A stretch of DNA of 64,000 nucleotides from Rutpela maculata (Eukaryota > Arthropoda > Insecta > Coleoptera > Cerambycidae): assembly GCA_936432065.2 (NCBI GenBank), contig OW386291.2, forward strand, positions 26,575,821-26,639,820, read 5' to 3'. Below the pieces are notes generated by a model. That model saw only the letters and a program-made list of their open reading frames with translations, had not been told where the DNA came from and ran no database searches. The position numbers were made by a program, and so were the translations under genes. Below, piece by piece: positions 36,178-49,391 of the stretch (the stretch's first letter is position 1; the number at the start of each line of letters is the position of its first letter).

Positions 36178-36238
<61 letters not shown>
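35990..36238 (+). mobile_element. 5'-truncated LINE 3' end with conserved hairpin
   Basis: T-rich 3' UTR-like sequence is followed by GTCCTGGTTGAGTGGTGGAA, then TAAACTCCGCCAGGAC (a GTCCTGG/CCAGGAC stem), then AATAAAGGCGATT and about 20 TTA units. The hairpin and tail are nearly the same as the 3' part of the SINE at 51080-51239. No RT is left. Confidence 0.75.
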
Positions 36239-37505
36239 TACCTGAAAAACAAAATATATGCTAATAAATCAAGTAAACAAAATCGAGAACGAAATAAGAT
36301 TAATCAAATCAAGTACTACTAATAATGTTTTAGATTAGCGTATTTTCAAGAGGTATCTTTTAAAATAATATTAATAAAAAAATTTATATTATTTTAGCAA
36401 ATAATTGAATAACAATAGTTAAAACTAATGTTCGTTAATTTGCGTTTTAAATTAATTAATCATAATATATTTTTTTAACGATAAAAATAGCTGTCGGTGC
36501 GGTAGTTTACTTTGAAATAAATTAACTGTTAAACATCTAATTAACTTAATTTTCAACAAGTTGTTACAGACGTAGGAATTACTCAAATCATCCAAATTTG
36601 GCATTATTGAATTGTAGAAATATTTAGCAGATGTGGAAATAGCGAATGGAAATTCAGGGTCCAATATAGCATAAAATTAGCACCATCAATGCAGCAGATT
36701 AAGTTTACCTTTTCTAGTAAATGGCATTTTCTTAGTAAAACCTTATCTTATTTGGTAAACAAAACCTCTTCACCTAACAAATTTCCATTCATTGCATTTG
36801 TTCATAAAAACCGGGCGCTTCCAATTGCCCTTTTAGTAGGATATTAAAATAGTTTCTCTAGAGAATTATTTTAATCAACGATCGATCAAATAGTTGAGAA
36901 TTCTCCATATATCTGTTTAATAAGTAACGCGAAACATTCAGACATTTGATTCCCCAAACGATTTGTGAAGAAAAAATCATATAAAATTATCTCCTAAAGG
37001 ACTTTGTCTCTAAAATACAAGGTATTTTTTTGTTTTTCTTTTGTCTCAGAAAGGGTTCGAATTATTTATTTGAAATTTCCATCTTCTACAGACCTTATAA
37101 AGTGGAATATTTTGGTTAGAAACATATTTTAACAGTACCTCCAGGGGCGTGCGTGCGGGCAGTGGCAATAACATTGACTTTTTTACTTTTTGATGTAATG
37201 ATTTTAATTTCAGTTTGATATTAAACAAAAGGTGTCTATTGGTATTTGTTCATTTAGGGAGCCGTCGTTTGGGGGGAAATTTTATTATTTAACAAAAAGT
37301 TCCGTCTTTGTTTATTAAAACATTTAATATTTGGGGGGATAAGATTTTCGGAACGATTTTCCACTCCCAAATAACTCCTTTCTTCTTTACCCCATATCAG
37401 CCTTAAAAGTGTCCAATGCTATTCAAGCATTGACGAATTTCAAATATACGTATGTTTCGCGTCTGCGTTGATACTATCATTTCTGATATAAATCCGGAAT
37501 AGGAT
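36239..37505. other. AT-rich noncoding DNA
   Basis: No gene, terminal repeat or tandem array recognised. Confidence 0.5.
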
Positions 37506-37765
37506 GGAGTGCCTCGGGGCTCTGTATTGGAGTCACTCTTGTTTATTATATATGTCACTGACTTATTTCACTACATGTTGCCTCATATGTCTATCGCTAA
37601 GGCTGATGACACCACATTGACAACTTCCCACAGTAACTTTAACGTTTAACGATCTACATTAACTTTTTTAATTTCTAATCTCGCTAAAACCCGATTCATG
37701 TCGAACAAGCTAAAAATTGATAAAGATAAAACTCAGATGCTCATCTTTTCTACAAGTGATACATA
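37506..37765 (+). pseudogene. Jockey-like RT fragment (motifs B-C)
   Basis: In frame from 37506: GVPRGSVLESLLFIIYVTDL is RT motif B, and AKADDTTLTTS is motif C with YADD altered to KADD. In another frame further on, SNKLKIDKDKTQMLIFST matches the region after motif C. Motif A and everything upstream are absent, and stops and frameshifts follow. A dead scrap. Confidence 0.75.
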
Positions 37766-37807
37766 GTGATACAGTGACTAAGGATGACACTGTGAAACCC
37801 TTGAAGT

Positions 37808-38095
37808 GAACTACCACTTAACGCAGTTCCTGACCAGACATGATTTTTCCGATACTATCTATATAATATGGGAAAAACGGAAAACCCAGGATGCGTCTAC
37901 TGTGGGATGGAACCCGAAGATGATGCACACCACACGTTCTTCGAATGTAATAGATGAATTCGGAAAAGAGCCTCCTTGGAAGTGACGGTGGATGCCCAAC
38001 TGACACCCGACAACATCGTGGATAATATGCTGCGCAGTAAGCACTACTGGGAAGCAGTATCAAAATTCATATAGACGATGCTACGACAAAAAAAA
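37808..38095 (+). pseudogene. R1-like LINE C-terminus with zinc-knuckle
   Basis: Reads VNYHLTQFLTRHDFSD, a one-base shift, then MGKTENPGCVYCG, DDAHHTFFECNR, a TGA where Trp is usual, then LTPDNIVDNMLRS and KHYWEAVSKFI. The 'YLTQ-LTGHG.F-.YL' plus C-x2-C...H-x4-C pattern is the C-terminal zinc-knuckle domain of R1-type LINEs. It is probably a different element from the RT scrap just upstream, although a chimera cannot be excluded. Confidence 0.75.
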
Positions 38096-38924
38096 AACGA
38101 GAGGGGCAATAAAGTAATGCGAATGTGGTTCCCGTCTGGTCTCTCTTCGGGGATTTCAGAAGGTTAGCTAACGCGCCGGCAATGCCCTTCCAAAAGAACG
38201 ACGACTGTGAAACTCTTGGTTGTTAGGACTAGAGAATTATACTGTTTTAGTCACATTGAATAACTAAGCCAGACAGAAGGCGTTTGGGTTTTGGAAATCT
38301 TAAAAGTGCACTATATTTCTCTGTTTCATTCACATATTAGTTCTGCCATCACTAGCAATCATTGCCAAATTAGGATATAGAGAACATTGCAGACCTCTAT
38401 TTATTTCACTTGACATTTTACCGGTACTCTCTTTATATATTAATCTTAGTTTATTGCAAGGCCACAAAAATTTAACTCTTTTGAGAGGAATTCGAGTTAC
38501 CATAACCACATCACTTGAGCACCAAGTAAGATAGACTAAAAATTTGCCGAACCACAATGTAAATCATTCAATAAAATTATTAAAGTATAACTTTTAAATT
38601 CAAAATCAAAAAATGTTTCTACATTACTGTTTCTATTCCACTGACGAGTTCGTGGTTTTTCTGACCAACTCTGTGAACTTTGCTATTTTAGCGGCAACTA
38701 TTTGACATGGTGCACCTTTCCACCCCACTTTCTGTTAACGTGTTCTCTTACAGGCTATTTATCTTTTTTTCTGTCAATTTTTTTTTGTCATATTGTATTC
38801 TCTCATAATTTGTTTTTTTTATCCTTTATGTATGTATTTTGTCTAAAAGTCGTCATTATAAGTTATGTATTCTTTCATTGCTTTTACTACTTTTATTTCA
38901 CTATCAGTTTGACATGCCTTATAC
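38096..38924. other. Noncoding DNA
   Basis: The first ~150 bp may be the 3' UTR of the R1-like fragment. The 110-codon ORF at 38702 is a T-rich, Phe/Leu/Ser-rich chance frame and is not supported as a gene. Confidence 0.4.
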
Positions 38925-38926
38925 AG

Positions 38927-39320
38927 TGTGTGCTACTTAATATCACAACACCCTGGGACACACTGACTATTGACTATTTTGAAAAATTGGTAATTTTCAA
39001 TATATTCCCTTCACACTTTATGCATTTTTCATAACGCCATTTCAAATTTTGGAGGGTCGTCATAATTTTTGTGGTAGTTTTAATCTCTTTATTCATGAAC
39101 ATTTTTGTGGTTTTGACTAGTAAACTTTCCTTTTAAATTTCCCCACAGAAAAAATCTGAAGGTGTTAGATCGGGTGAATGTGGGGCCAATGAATAAGAGG
39201 GATATTCCGTAAAATCCATTTGTTTGGAAAGTTTTCATTAAGCCACCTACGCATAGCAACCGAATTAGGCATAGAAGCACTATCTAGTTGAAAAATAACT
39301 TTTCTTTTTTCTTCCTCACA
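38927..39320 (-). pseudogene. Mariner-type transposase C-terminal fragment with one end
   Basis: On the minus strand, frames read FQLDSA, RRWLNENFPNKWI, LRNIPLIHWP, then in the neighbouring frame TPSDFFLWGNLKGKF. These are the blocks around the second and third catalytic Asp of DUF4817-type mariners. The left edge carries CAGTGTGTGC and, 30 bp on, a second end-like CTGGGACACACTG, suggesting nested or rearranged termini. The catalytic Asp region is frameshifted. Confidence 0.65.
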
Positions 39321-40491
39321 TAGTATCTAATGTACCTTAAGTCGAATGACTACTTTGCCTTTTTAGTAAACCTAACAAATTTTTATACAGGGCCAGTTTT
39401 GGTATAAGCACCCAGCCTAATGCAGATTTGTGAAACAACTATTCAATTTAAGACCATAACTACTATTCTCAGAAATATTGCTTTTCCATTTTGTTCCCAA
39501 GAATTATCTAGTCAGAATTTTTGAAGATATTGTATTGGAAATTACCTGCAAATAATCCCAACAATTATTATAAAATGGCGCCTGCATAATATTTTTAAAC
39601 TCTTACAATTACTAAACAAATAACAAATATTCTTGTATAGTATAAACACTAGAGGACATAATAACATGTGAAAGCTACTTTATAATATAATTAAGTACTT
39701 ATTGTGTATAGTTCGCGAGAACGTCTCTCAAGACTCTCAACATTTCTTACTTAAGCAATCCTCAATCCTCATATACTGTTATTAATATGTTTTGATCGGC
39801 GCCATGTTAAATATGTCAAGCATTGTCAACTCCACACGCGACAAATATCACGCTTATGGCGATGACAATTCAAATGTGAATAACTGTTAGTTATTTATCA
39901 TTTTAATATCTCCAATGGAATATTATGTCGACCCGTTTACCACCTACGGTGTCAGGAACTTATTTATTCAATTTACATGCTTATTTTTATGGTTTATTTA
40001 TAGCATATTGAGATTGGAATTTAAATTTCCTATAAAACTGATATACTAATGCATCATTTTTGAGGTTCAATTTTTTATCCACATTATTGCGAAGAAAGTA
40101 GGTATAACAACAATACTAGTATAAGTTAAATTCGTGGACGTAAGCTCTGTAGAATTAAAGAGAGTATCATATGTGTTCTACTACATAATTTGAGTTTTTT
40201 CAAATAACGTCATTGCTAAAATTCGTAATAGTGTACTAACTAGAGCTTTTAACTACGGCATAGTGTCATGAATTATATTTAATATTTTTTTTTATAAATT
40301 TAATAGTTAACGCATCAAAAATAACTTTCTACAGGGGCTTGCTAATTTATAGGGGGTGGATGCCGCCCCTCTTCAAGTGGTGGCAGCTAAAAAAATAATT
40401 GGAGCTGAAAAATAATCAAATTTAGGGAAAACAGGCTCTTTGCAACTTCATAAAAATTCAATTTATAACTTGAAAATTGCAATTTATCTTG
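39321..40491. other. AT-rich noncoding DNA
   Basis: No gene or repeat boundary recognised. Confidence 0.45.
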
Positions 40492-42120
<1,629 letters not shown>

Positions 42121-42335
42121 TGTGCAAGTAAAAATCGGCAGCTACTGGAAGCGGCTGGAACCTCCCCACCCGGTGGATCTTTAAAGCCGAAAAGAGCACT
42201 AAATTGTGTGTCATAACGGCACCAAACGTAATCCGATCTCAACTTGGTTTGTTTTTTTAATTTTTTTTTTCACGGAAACCAAATTGAAAAGGGGCACGTG
42301 TGATAATATCGTTGATATCTGAATTTTTACTGATT
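42121..42335. other. Spacer between two Rep1 copies
   Basis: Contains ACGGCACCAAACGTAATCCG, which recurs as ACGGCACTAAACGTAATCTG at about 43067, on the other side of Rep1 copy c. No gene. Confidence 0.5.
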
Positions 42336-43007
42336 TACTTCCACATCCAGTGGAAGTATAGTAACGACAAAAAAAAAAAATTAAAATTTTTATTGTTCAA
42401 ATAGGCTTAGAATGTCATGAAACGTCGAGATTTTAAGTTTGAGCGGAAAAAAAATTTCTGTCTGTCGGTCTGTCGGTCTGTCGGTCTGTCGGTCTGTCTG
42501 TCTGTAACTTTTTTTGTGCGCACGTTTACTCTGGAACCGTTTAAGATATCGACTTGAAATTTGGTACACATATGTATTTTTACGAGATCTGGAACTAGAT
42601 TATATTTTCATCTTGTTCCGTCGAAGGATTGGGGTAAATTTGTGGTAAATAGGTAAATCAAGCAGGTAAGAGTCCATAAAATTGGTATTTAGTATATACA
42701 AGAGAAGATAAGGACTCAAAAAAATTTTTGGCATTAGCCACCCCCATTACCGCCCCCACCCCATTATTAAAGGAGATGAAAAAAAAATGTGATTTGATGT
42801 GTGTACAAGAACGAGAAACCTCCAAATATTTTTTTACTTCATCCACCCCCTACCGATGTGGGGTATCGTTTTATGGGTTTTTAGGGTAGAGAATTTCAAA
42901 TATTGTATTATTAAAGCACCATAAACAATTATTTCCACATACACAATTTTTTCGTTCTGTGTGACTTGGATAGAGAATCTGAATGTGGAAGTAGTGATTC
43001 CTTGGGT
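42336..43007 (+). repeat. Rep1 copy c (most complete)
   Basis: A ~0.67-kb copy with all landmarks: TACTTCCACATCCAGTGGAA start, TCTG microsatellite of about 12 units with TCGG variants, GGAACCGTTTAAGATATCGA, ATCAAGCAGGTAAGAGTCCA, GGCATTAGCCACCCCC, GATGTGGGGTATCG, and a GAATGTGGAAGTAGTGATTC end. The start and end carry inverted CTTCCACATCCAG-like motifs, so a short TIR is possible. Confidence 0.88.
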
Positions 43008-43069
43008 TTAATGGTTTGATTATAAATTGTAAGTAATCATAAAATAAACAATTTGTTGTGTCAACACGG

Positions 43070-43330
43070 CACTAAACGTAATCTGATCTCAACCAAAACC
43101 TTTTCAGATCTTCTGGAGCACTAAAGAAACCCTCATGCAAAGTTTCATCCAAATCCGTTTAGTAGTTTCTCCGCTATCGTGCTAACAAACACACACACAC
43201 ACACACAGACATTTTTCAAAAACCACTTTTTGGGTTCTGGGACCTCAAAACGTTAAGATTTGATGTTATCTCAATTTTCGATTTTGGACCAATTTTAGTA
43301 ACCTTCCACAATTTTGTGGGGAGGTTAAAA
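43070..43330 (+). repeat. Second microsatellite-associated repeat (AC core)
   Basis: GCAAAGTTTCATCCAAATCC, GTTTAGTAGTTTCTCCGC, then an AC repeat at 43189-43208 and CAGACATTTTTCAAAAACCA. This is the usual layout of insect microsatellite-associated interspersed repeats. It is different in sequence from Rep1 although similar in plan. It ends near GTGGGGAGGTTAAAA. Confidence 0.6.
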
Positions 43331-44332
43331 AGAGGCATTTCAGAATGGTTCTCGTCAAATAACTCGAAAATATTACATTTAGACAATAAAATGCTAGAGA
43401 TAAATAAGAAAGTTACTAAATTTTTTCTGTTCTAATTTCTGTAATTGGTTTCGGAGATCTGGAAGTATAAAAATATGACGAAGTGTTTAGCTTAAATTTT
43501 TTTAAATATCTCAGAAACTTTGATACTTACGCCAAAAATGCTAGGAATCAAAATAAACGATTATTAATTAAGCTTTTAAATGGCTTTTAACTGTTTCTAT
43601 AGCATAAAAGAGAAATAAGTTATGACTCAGAAACAAATGATTGTTCACATTTTTTAAACAGAAACGTAACCATTATTTCATAGCTTTTCATCTAGTAACA
43701 TTCTGACGACTAAATTTCAACCGTGATACCGATACAATGTAAATACTGCTCTATGAAGATCACCAACATACACCATATAAAAAAAATTATGTTTATCTGA
43801 TGGAAACAGAGGACCATATATTTTATATCATTGATTAAATTAATTATAACTCTAATTAAGTCAAAACTAAGTGATTAATGAATTATTTTATTACTTCTAT
43901 AAAGCGAAGTTAAATCACTATAGGACGAGACATTAGCTCGATGAATCAATAAAGTATTTATGTAGATCATTTGCATCTTTTTAACATTCTAGAAATATAT
44001 TAATTTTTATTACTTGCATTAAATTGTATTTTTTTCACAATAAAACTAAATTGTTTAGGAAGCATATTCAAAAGATACTATGTAGATACTATTGCAACCC
44101 CATAAAGGATGTTTATTGAAATTTATTAATCATTTTATATGTCTTAAGCTTAATTATTTACATTACATTATAAACTCTATAAAATATAATAAAACACCCT
44201 GCCGGCAGGGGACTTTGGGCATGATTAATTTTGCCTTCCGAAAATATCCTAATTCCTCAAACAGAAGGCCCCGACTTACAATCAAGAGCGCTTACCTCCA
44301 GACCAAGTAGCAATATAACTAATAGCCCGGGA
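43331..44332. other. AT-rich noncoding DNA
   Basis: No gene or repeat boundary recognised. Confidence 0.45.
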
Positions 44333-45129
44333 GGCAGCGACCTTTTGGAACTAGTCATATTATTAAGGCTGGTTTTCATTTATATAATAGTTTATTACGT
44401 ACACATACACGAAACGGCGGTCTGCTGCTCAAGTAACGATGGATGTAAAACCACCTCCCACGCGTAAAAAAATTATTGAAATAAAAACATACCATCAAAG
44501 TTGAAATTTTGTACGTTGTTTAATAATGTTAAAAATGATAAAAAATCATAGTCAGCTGTTAAAACAGCGGTGGATAATACGTCCGCTGCTCATATAAACG
44601 TGTTGATTATAAGTTTGAATTTTAGTAACTTCATCAAGATTTTTATTATATATCAATACGTATTATGTAATTGACAAAAAAATTAGTCTGCGCGCTAGCC
44701 GCGAACTACAATGTTTATGGCATCAGCTGACGACCTTCCCCCTTTCTTACCATCAGCTAACTCAATTTTTCGTCAAATATATTACACATGTTGTTATATA
44801 ACAAAATTTGAACATTGATAAAATTATTAAAATTCAAACTTATAATCAACTTGTTTATATGATGATTTATATTATCCACCGCCATTTTAACAGCTGACTA
44901 TGATTTTTTATCAATTTTTAACATTATTAAACAAAATTTCAACTTTGATAGTATGTTTTTATTTCAATAAATTTTTTACACATGGGTGGCGTTCTCGTAG
45001 CTCCACCGCGGGTGCGCCAGTTGACGGCCGTTTGTATGTACGTGTGTATGTATGTATGTACACTCAATAAACTACTACATATATGAAAATCAGCCTTAAT
45101 GATATGAGTCCCAAAAGTGTGTCGCTGCC
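44333..45129. mobile_element. Foldback MITE with ~330-bp arms
   Basis: Left arm 44333-44660 and right arm ~44780-45129 are inverted copies: GGCAGCGACC at the outer end, TTAAGGCTGGTTTTCAT, ATTATTGAAATAAAAACATA, TCATAGTCAGCTGTTAAAA and GGTGGATAATA. A ~120-bp loop lies between. TTAA occurs symmetrically at 44374-44378 and ~45096, just inside the outer ends. No coding. Short TATG/TGTA repeats near 45040-45060 sit in the right arm. Confidence 0.88.
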
Positions 45130-46590
45130 GATCTATAAGTAGTTATTGATTTAATTGAAATAACAAAAATAGGAAAGGAAATTGCAAACTACCAGCGGCT
45201 AAAATTACAAACATATTTGTATGTATTAATGGTTTTAACTTAATACAAGTTATGTTAAATCACCATTGAAAGTAAGTTGACTTGTTTATATCATTGCAAA
45301 GAGATCGCCCTGTATATGCAGAATTGTGTCAGTAGTTTAGTTGACCATTAACTGTTCATCTGCCGTTTTAAGTTGACGCTTTTTTTTCAGTGTACCTTTA
45401 CCGTGAATAATAAATTGATATATTCATAACAAATTTATCTTCTGGCACATAACCATAAACAAGCTTTAAGTTCAAAGAGTTTTTGTAGAACACTTCATGT
45501 TCAGTAAATTCTCAGTCGTTGGTTTTCAAATAAGTGTTTTTAAATACCGGCTTTGAATGTTTCACATCTTTACTTCTGGTCTAGACAGTTCATATGCCTC
45601 ATAAAAAAGTAATCGCAAAAGATTGTTGGCTTTTTTGCTCATATTTTCGCTAGGAAACACATTGTTCAATAAGAAATTAAACGTGGACGTTTTCTGTTAC
45701 AAATACCGAAAACTCATTAAAAACCGTGGTAAAAAATACCTATGAATTCTCGAACACACACCTTTGATTAAACTATTTTACTACTAGTGGAGTCAAAATA
45801 AATTTCTAATGAAATTGTTTTGCTGCATCAATTTTATGGTTTTAATTTATTTTAGGTGTGACAATAAGTGTAATGAGAATTGATTTATATAAAATTTAAA
45901 CAATTCTGGTTTCAACACAGAAATTTTCTATTTTCCTAATTACACATTGTTCTTCTCGCATGTGCAGTTCTTTCTGCTCAGTACCGCCAACACAAGTACA
46001 ACCCCAAATCAATCTACATGTTTATAAACCACCGTTGGGAGCAATATCCTGGGAAATTTTATATAATAGTGCGGTCGAAAGTGAACTCACTGTACCTGAG
46101 GTTTTATGAATCAATGGAATATATTGGAAAATATTGTATTTCTTCCAGAAATTATATTTCCATGTCTCCCAAATAATTTCTATTCATTTTGGACCTGGAA
46201 ATATCACAAATCCCGAGTTTTCACCACTTTCGTCCAATTTTTACCTCTAGCTCGAAAATTTGTCTACAAACATGCTATTCTGACTTCAGATTCGCATTCA
46301 GCGCTCCGAAAAACGTAAGGAAAAGTGGGTCTTAATTCTCGTTCACGATTTTTTTTTGTGGGGCTGTGTTATCTTCGGCCCTGGTAATCTCATCGCAAAA
46401 ATAAAAATACCAAATTGTTCGCAAGAAAATTTCTAACAAACCTACATCTATAAAAATTTAGGTTTCTACATGTATTTTACAGGTGTTAAGGAAAAAGTAT
46501 CTCCCAAATAAACCGTGTTTTAAAAAATTGTTTATAATTCTCAAAAGTAGGTATAGAAAAAACACATTCAAATAGCTCTGTGAAAGTACA
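45130..46590. other. Noncoding DNA
   Basis: AT-rich, no gene recognised. A short piece at about 46275 (ATTCTGACTTCAGATTCG) resembles the 12.4-kb tandem repeat. The 70-codon ORF at 46106 has no recognisable motif. Confidence 0.45.
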
Positions 46591-46626
46591 TGAAAGTACA
46601 TGAAAAAACAACGTTTTGCTAAAAAA

Positions 46627-47560
46627 TAAAACCGCTGCCTAAGGAATCACTACTTCCACATCCAGATTTCCTATCCAAGTTTCTTAAAACGAAAAATTTT
46701 TTTACCCAACTATGTGGAAAAAATTTATAAAACGATATGTCGCATAATAGTGGAGGTGGTAGAGGGGGAGGCTGATGCAAAAAGACACTTTTGAGGACTT
46801 TGGTTCTTGTGCACACACTAATATTTCATTTTTTACCGCTTTAAATCATGGAAGTACATGAAAAACAACGTTTTGCTAAAAAATAAAACCGCTGCCTAAG
46901 GAATCACTACTTCCACATCCAGATTTCCTATCCAAGTTTCTTAAAACGAAAAAATTTTGATACCTACTATTTTTTACCCAACTATGTGAAAAAAATGTAT
47001 AAAACGATATGTCGCATAGTAGTGGAGGTGGTAGAGGGGGAGGCTGATGCAAAAAGACACTTTGGAGGACTTTGGTTCTTGTGCACACACTAATATTTCA
47101 TTTTTTACCGCTTTAAATCATGAAATGGGTTGGGAGAGGGTGGTTGATGCCAAAAAAAAAAAAAGAAAATTAAGTCCTTTTGTTCCAGTACACTCACTAA
47201 ATCACTATTTTTTTACCCCCTTTAATATAGGTGATAATGAGGCAAGTAGATGGGTTGGGTGCCGCCAAAAAAATGATGAGACCGTGGCTTGTCGTACATA
47301 CCGTAAATACCAGTTTTACTTTCAACCTACCTTTCAACGGAATAAGATCAAAATATAAGCTAGTTTCAGGTCTCGTTATAATACATAGTTGTACCAAATT
47401 TCAAGCCATCATAAACGGTTACAAAGTAACCGTACGCACAAAATAAGTTATAGACAGACTGACAGATTTTTTTTCCCATACTTAAAATCTCGACGTTTCA
47501 TGACATTTAAAGCCCATTTTAGCAATTTTTTTTGTTACTGTACTTCTACTATACTACGTG
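46627..47560 (-). repeat. Rep1 copy d, diverged, with internal tandem duplication
   Basis: Minus-strand copy starting ACCGCTGCCTAAGGAATCAC. The first ~257 bp (about 46605-46861) are repeated at 46862-47118, giving duplicate CTACTTCCACATCCAGATTT and GTGGAGGTGGTAGAGGGGGA blocks. The rest continues through CCAAATTTCAAGCCATCATA and a CAGACTGACAGA remnant of the microsatellite to GTACTTCTAC. It is more diverged than copies a-c. Confidence 0.8.
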
Positions 47561-48683
47561 GAGTAATAATGATCTACTTGCATTTGGAGCCGAGATATAT
47601 TAGTTTTTGCGTTTAGGTCACTTATAAATAAACAAATATATATTTCTTCTTGAAATTTGAACTGGTCTTTCTTCAATGTTTATATTTTTGTCTCTGCTAG
47701 TTAAAAACAATCCAAAACTATTTTTGTTTTCAATTACATCGAATAAAGCGGCTTTAAGAACACAACGCATATTTAGTCGCGAAAAGGGAAAACCAACTTG
47801 ACCTGAACAACTATCGTTATGTCTACGTATACAGCTTTGTAAAATTATTGATCTGATAAAAAAAAATTGATCCGCTATCAGGATTTGAACTCTAGACATA
47901 TGCAATCTGGGCCAAAGAGGTCAAGCAAAAGCTAAACAGATTTATTTTAAATTAAACATGTACAGATATGCGCCTGCCCGGACCCTGGACCAGAGCCAGC
48001 CAGACAACCACGGTGCGTAGCGCTGTGGTGAATGTAAGGCTAGGTATGAGCATTTCTGGTTTGGCTAGAACAGTAATTCGATTGGAGGGTTAATGCTCCT
48101 GTTTAGAAATAAAACCTAAAACTAATAATAACTTTTAACATAATACACAAAGATACTTAAAACTAATTAATATATAACACTGAAACTTTCATTCTTGCGC
48201 GAGCACAAGCACTAAAACATTTTGATTGTTGGCACGGGAAAAAACTCGTTCGAAGCAATTCCACTCTGGCGCTCTGCTGTGGTGAAGTGAAAGTTAGGGT
48301 TTAAAGAAGTTGGGATTTTTAAAATTATTGGTCTGAATGGAATTTAGAGACAAAAAGAGACAAAAGAACAAAAGGTAAAAGAGAACAAATATAACATATA
48401 CCAAGAGAGGATTGGGGACTATAAAGTTAAGATGAAGATTAAAAGTAGGGAAATGAGAGGTTATCGTATAGGAAAGTGCCGGAAAATAGGCAACACCTGG
48501 ACGGTAGGGAGTGTTTTATATCGAAAAGTATTACATTCTGTTGGCAGACTATCGACCAGTTCGAATTCGTAGAATTTTTGAGAAATTTCTTGGCCAAAAA
48601 AGGCGAATCATCTTATATGCTGAGCTGTCTGATGACTAATATCAGGTCTGCAAAACTATAATATAGCATATATGTTGCAGTAG
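47561..48683. other. Noncoding DNA
   Basis: No gene recognised. A segment at about 47870-47930 on the minus strand has box A-like TGGCCCAGATTGC and box B-like GAGTTCAAATCC motifs but does not fold as a tRNA. Confidence 0.4.
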
Positions 48684-49391
48684 TTTGATGAAAGACGTAA
48701 TTTCGTGAAAAGCTTAGGTAGTACATGAACTGCCGGCATACCATGCAAATTCTTGAGGTTGCACAATATGCCTAGGCATTTCTTGAAATGTCGTGGTTGT
48801 CTCGGCATTTGACGTTTAAAGTCATTCTACACGATCCGCCGCATATTAGACCGGCAGATTGTGTTTGTTCTGTTACTTGCTGCCTATTTGTTTTGTTTAT
48901 TATGGAAAGTAAGAGTGAAGAAGACTTGTTCGATGATCATTACAAAGCAAATCAAATGAAAGCCGAATAAATGATCGTATACCATCAGGGAACTAAACGA
49001 GGAGCGAAAAATATTTAAATAGTTTTGATGTTAGTTTAGGTTAAGATGTTATGTTCGTAATTTCGTTAGCAATCTAAAACCCGAAACATGCCAAATAAAT
49101 CTGAACCATACCTCAAAATTAATTAAATCTCCATCTCTCTTCTTTGTAATGATCACTGAGCAAGTCTTTTTCACTCTTAACTTCCATAATAAACAAAACA
49201 AACAGCTCAACATGGCTTCCGGGCAAATAAAACAGAATCTGCCGAGTATCAGTCATTTCATGAACAGTGCCAAGACGACCACGACGTTTCACGAAATGCC
49301 TAGGCAGGTTGTGCAACCTCAAGAATTTGCATGATATGCCGGCAGTTCATGTACTGCCTAGGCTTTTCACGAAATTACGTATTTCATCAAA
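48684..49391. mobile_element. Inverted repeat with ~280-bp arms rich in small palindromes
   Basis: Arms 48684-48965 and 49110-49391 are inverted copies around a ~145-bp loop. Outer parts contain serial dyads TTTCGTGAAA, CCTAGG, GCCGGC, CATG, TTGCACAA and CCTAGG again. Inner parts of both arms encode, reading toward the loop, similar short peptides (MESKSEEDLFDDHYK in the left, MEVKSEKDLLSDHYK in the right). It may be a foldback element that captured or kept a coding start; no transposase is seen. Confidence 0.75.

Noticed and set aside
38702..39034. 110-codon ORF
   Set aside because: A T-rich, Phe/Leu/Ser-dominated chance frame that runs into the mariner fragment.
42336..43007. Rep1 as a Helitron
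   Set aside because: I could not see a TC start or a 3' hairpin followed by CTRR; the inverted end motifs argue against it.
47870..47935. tRNA gene on the minus strand
   Set aside because: Box A- and box B-like motifs are too close together and the T-arm and acceptor stems do not pair; at most a tRNA-derived remnant.
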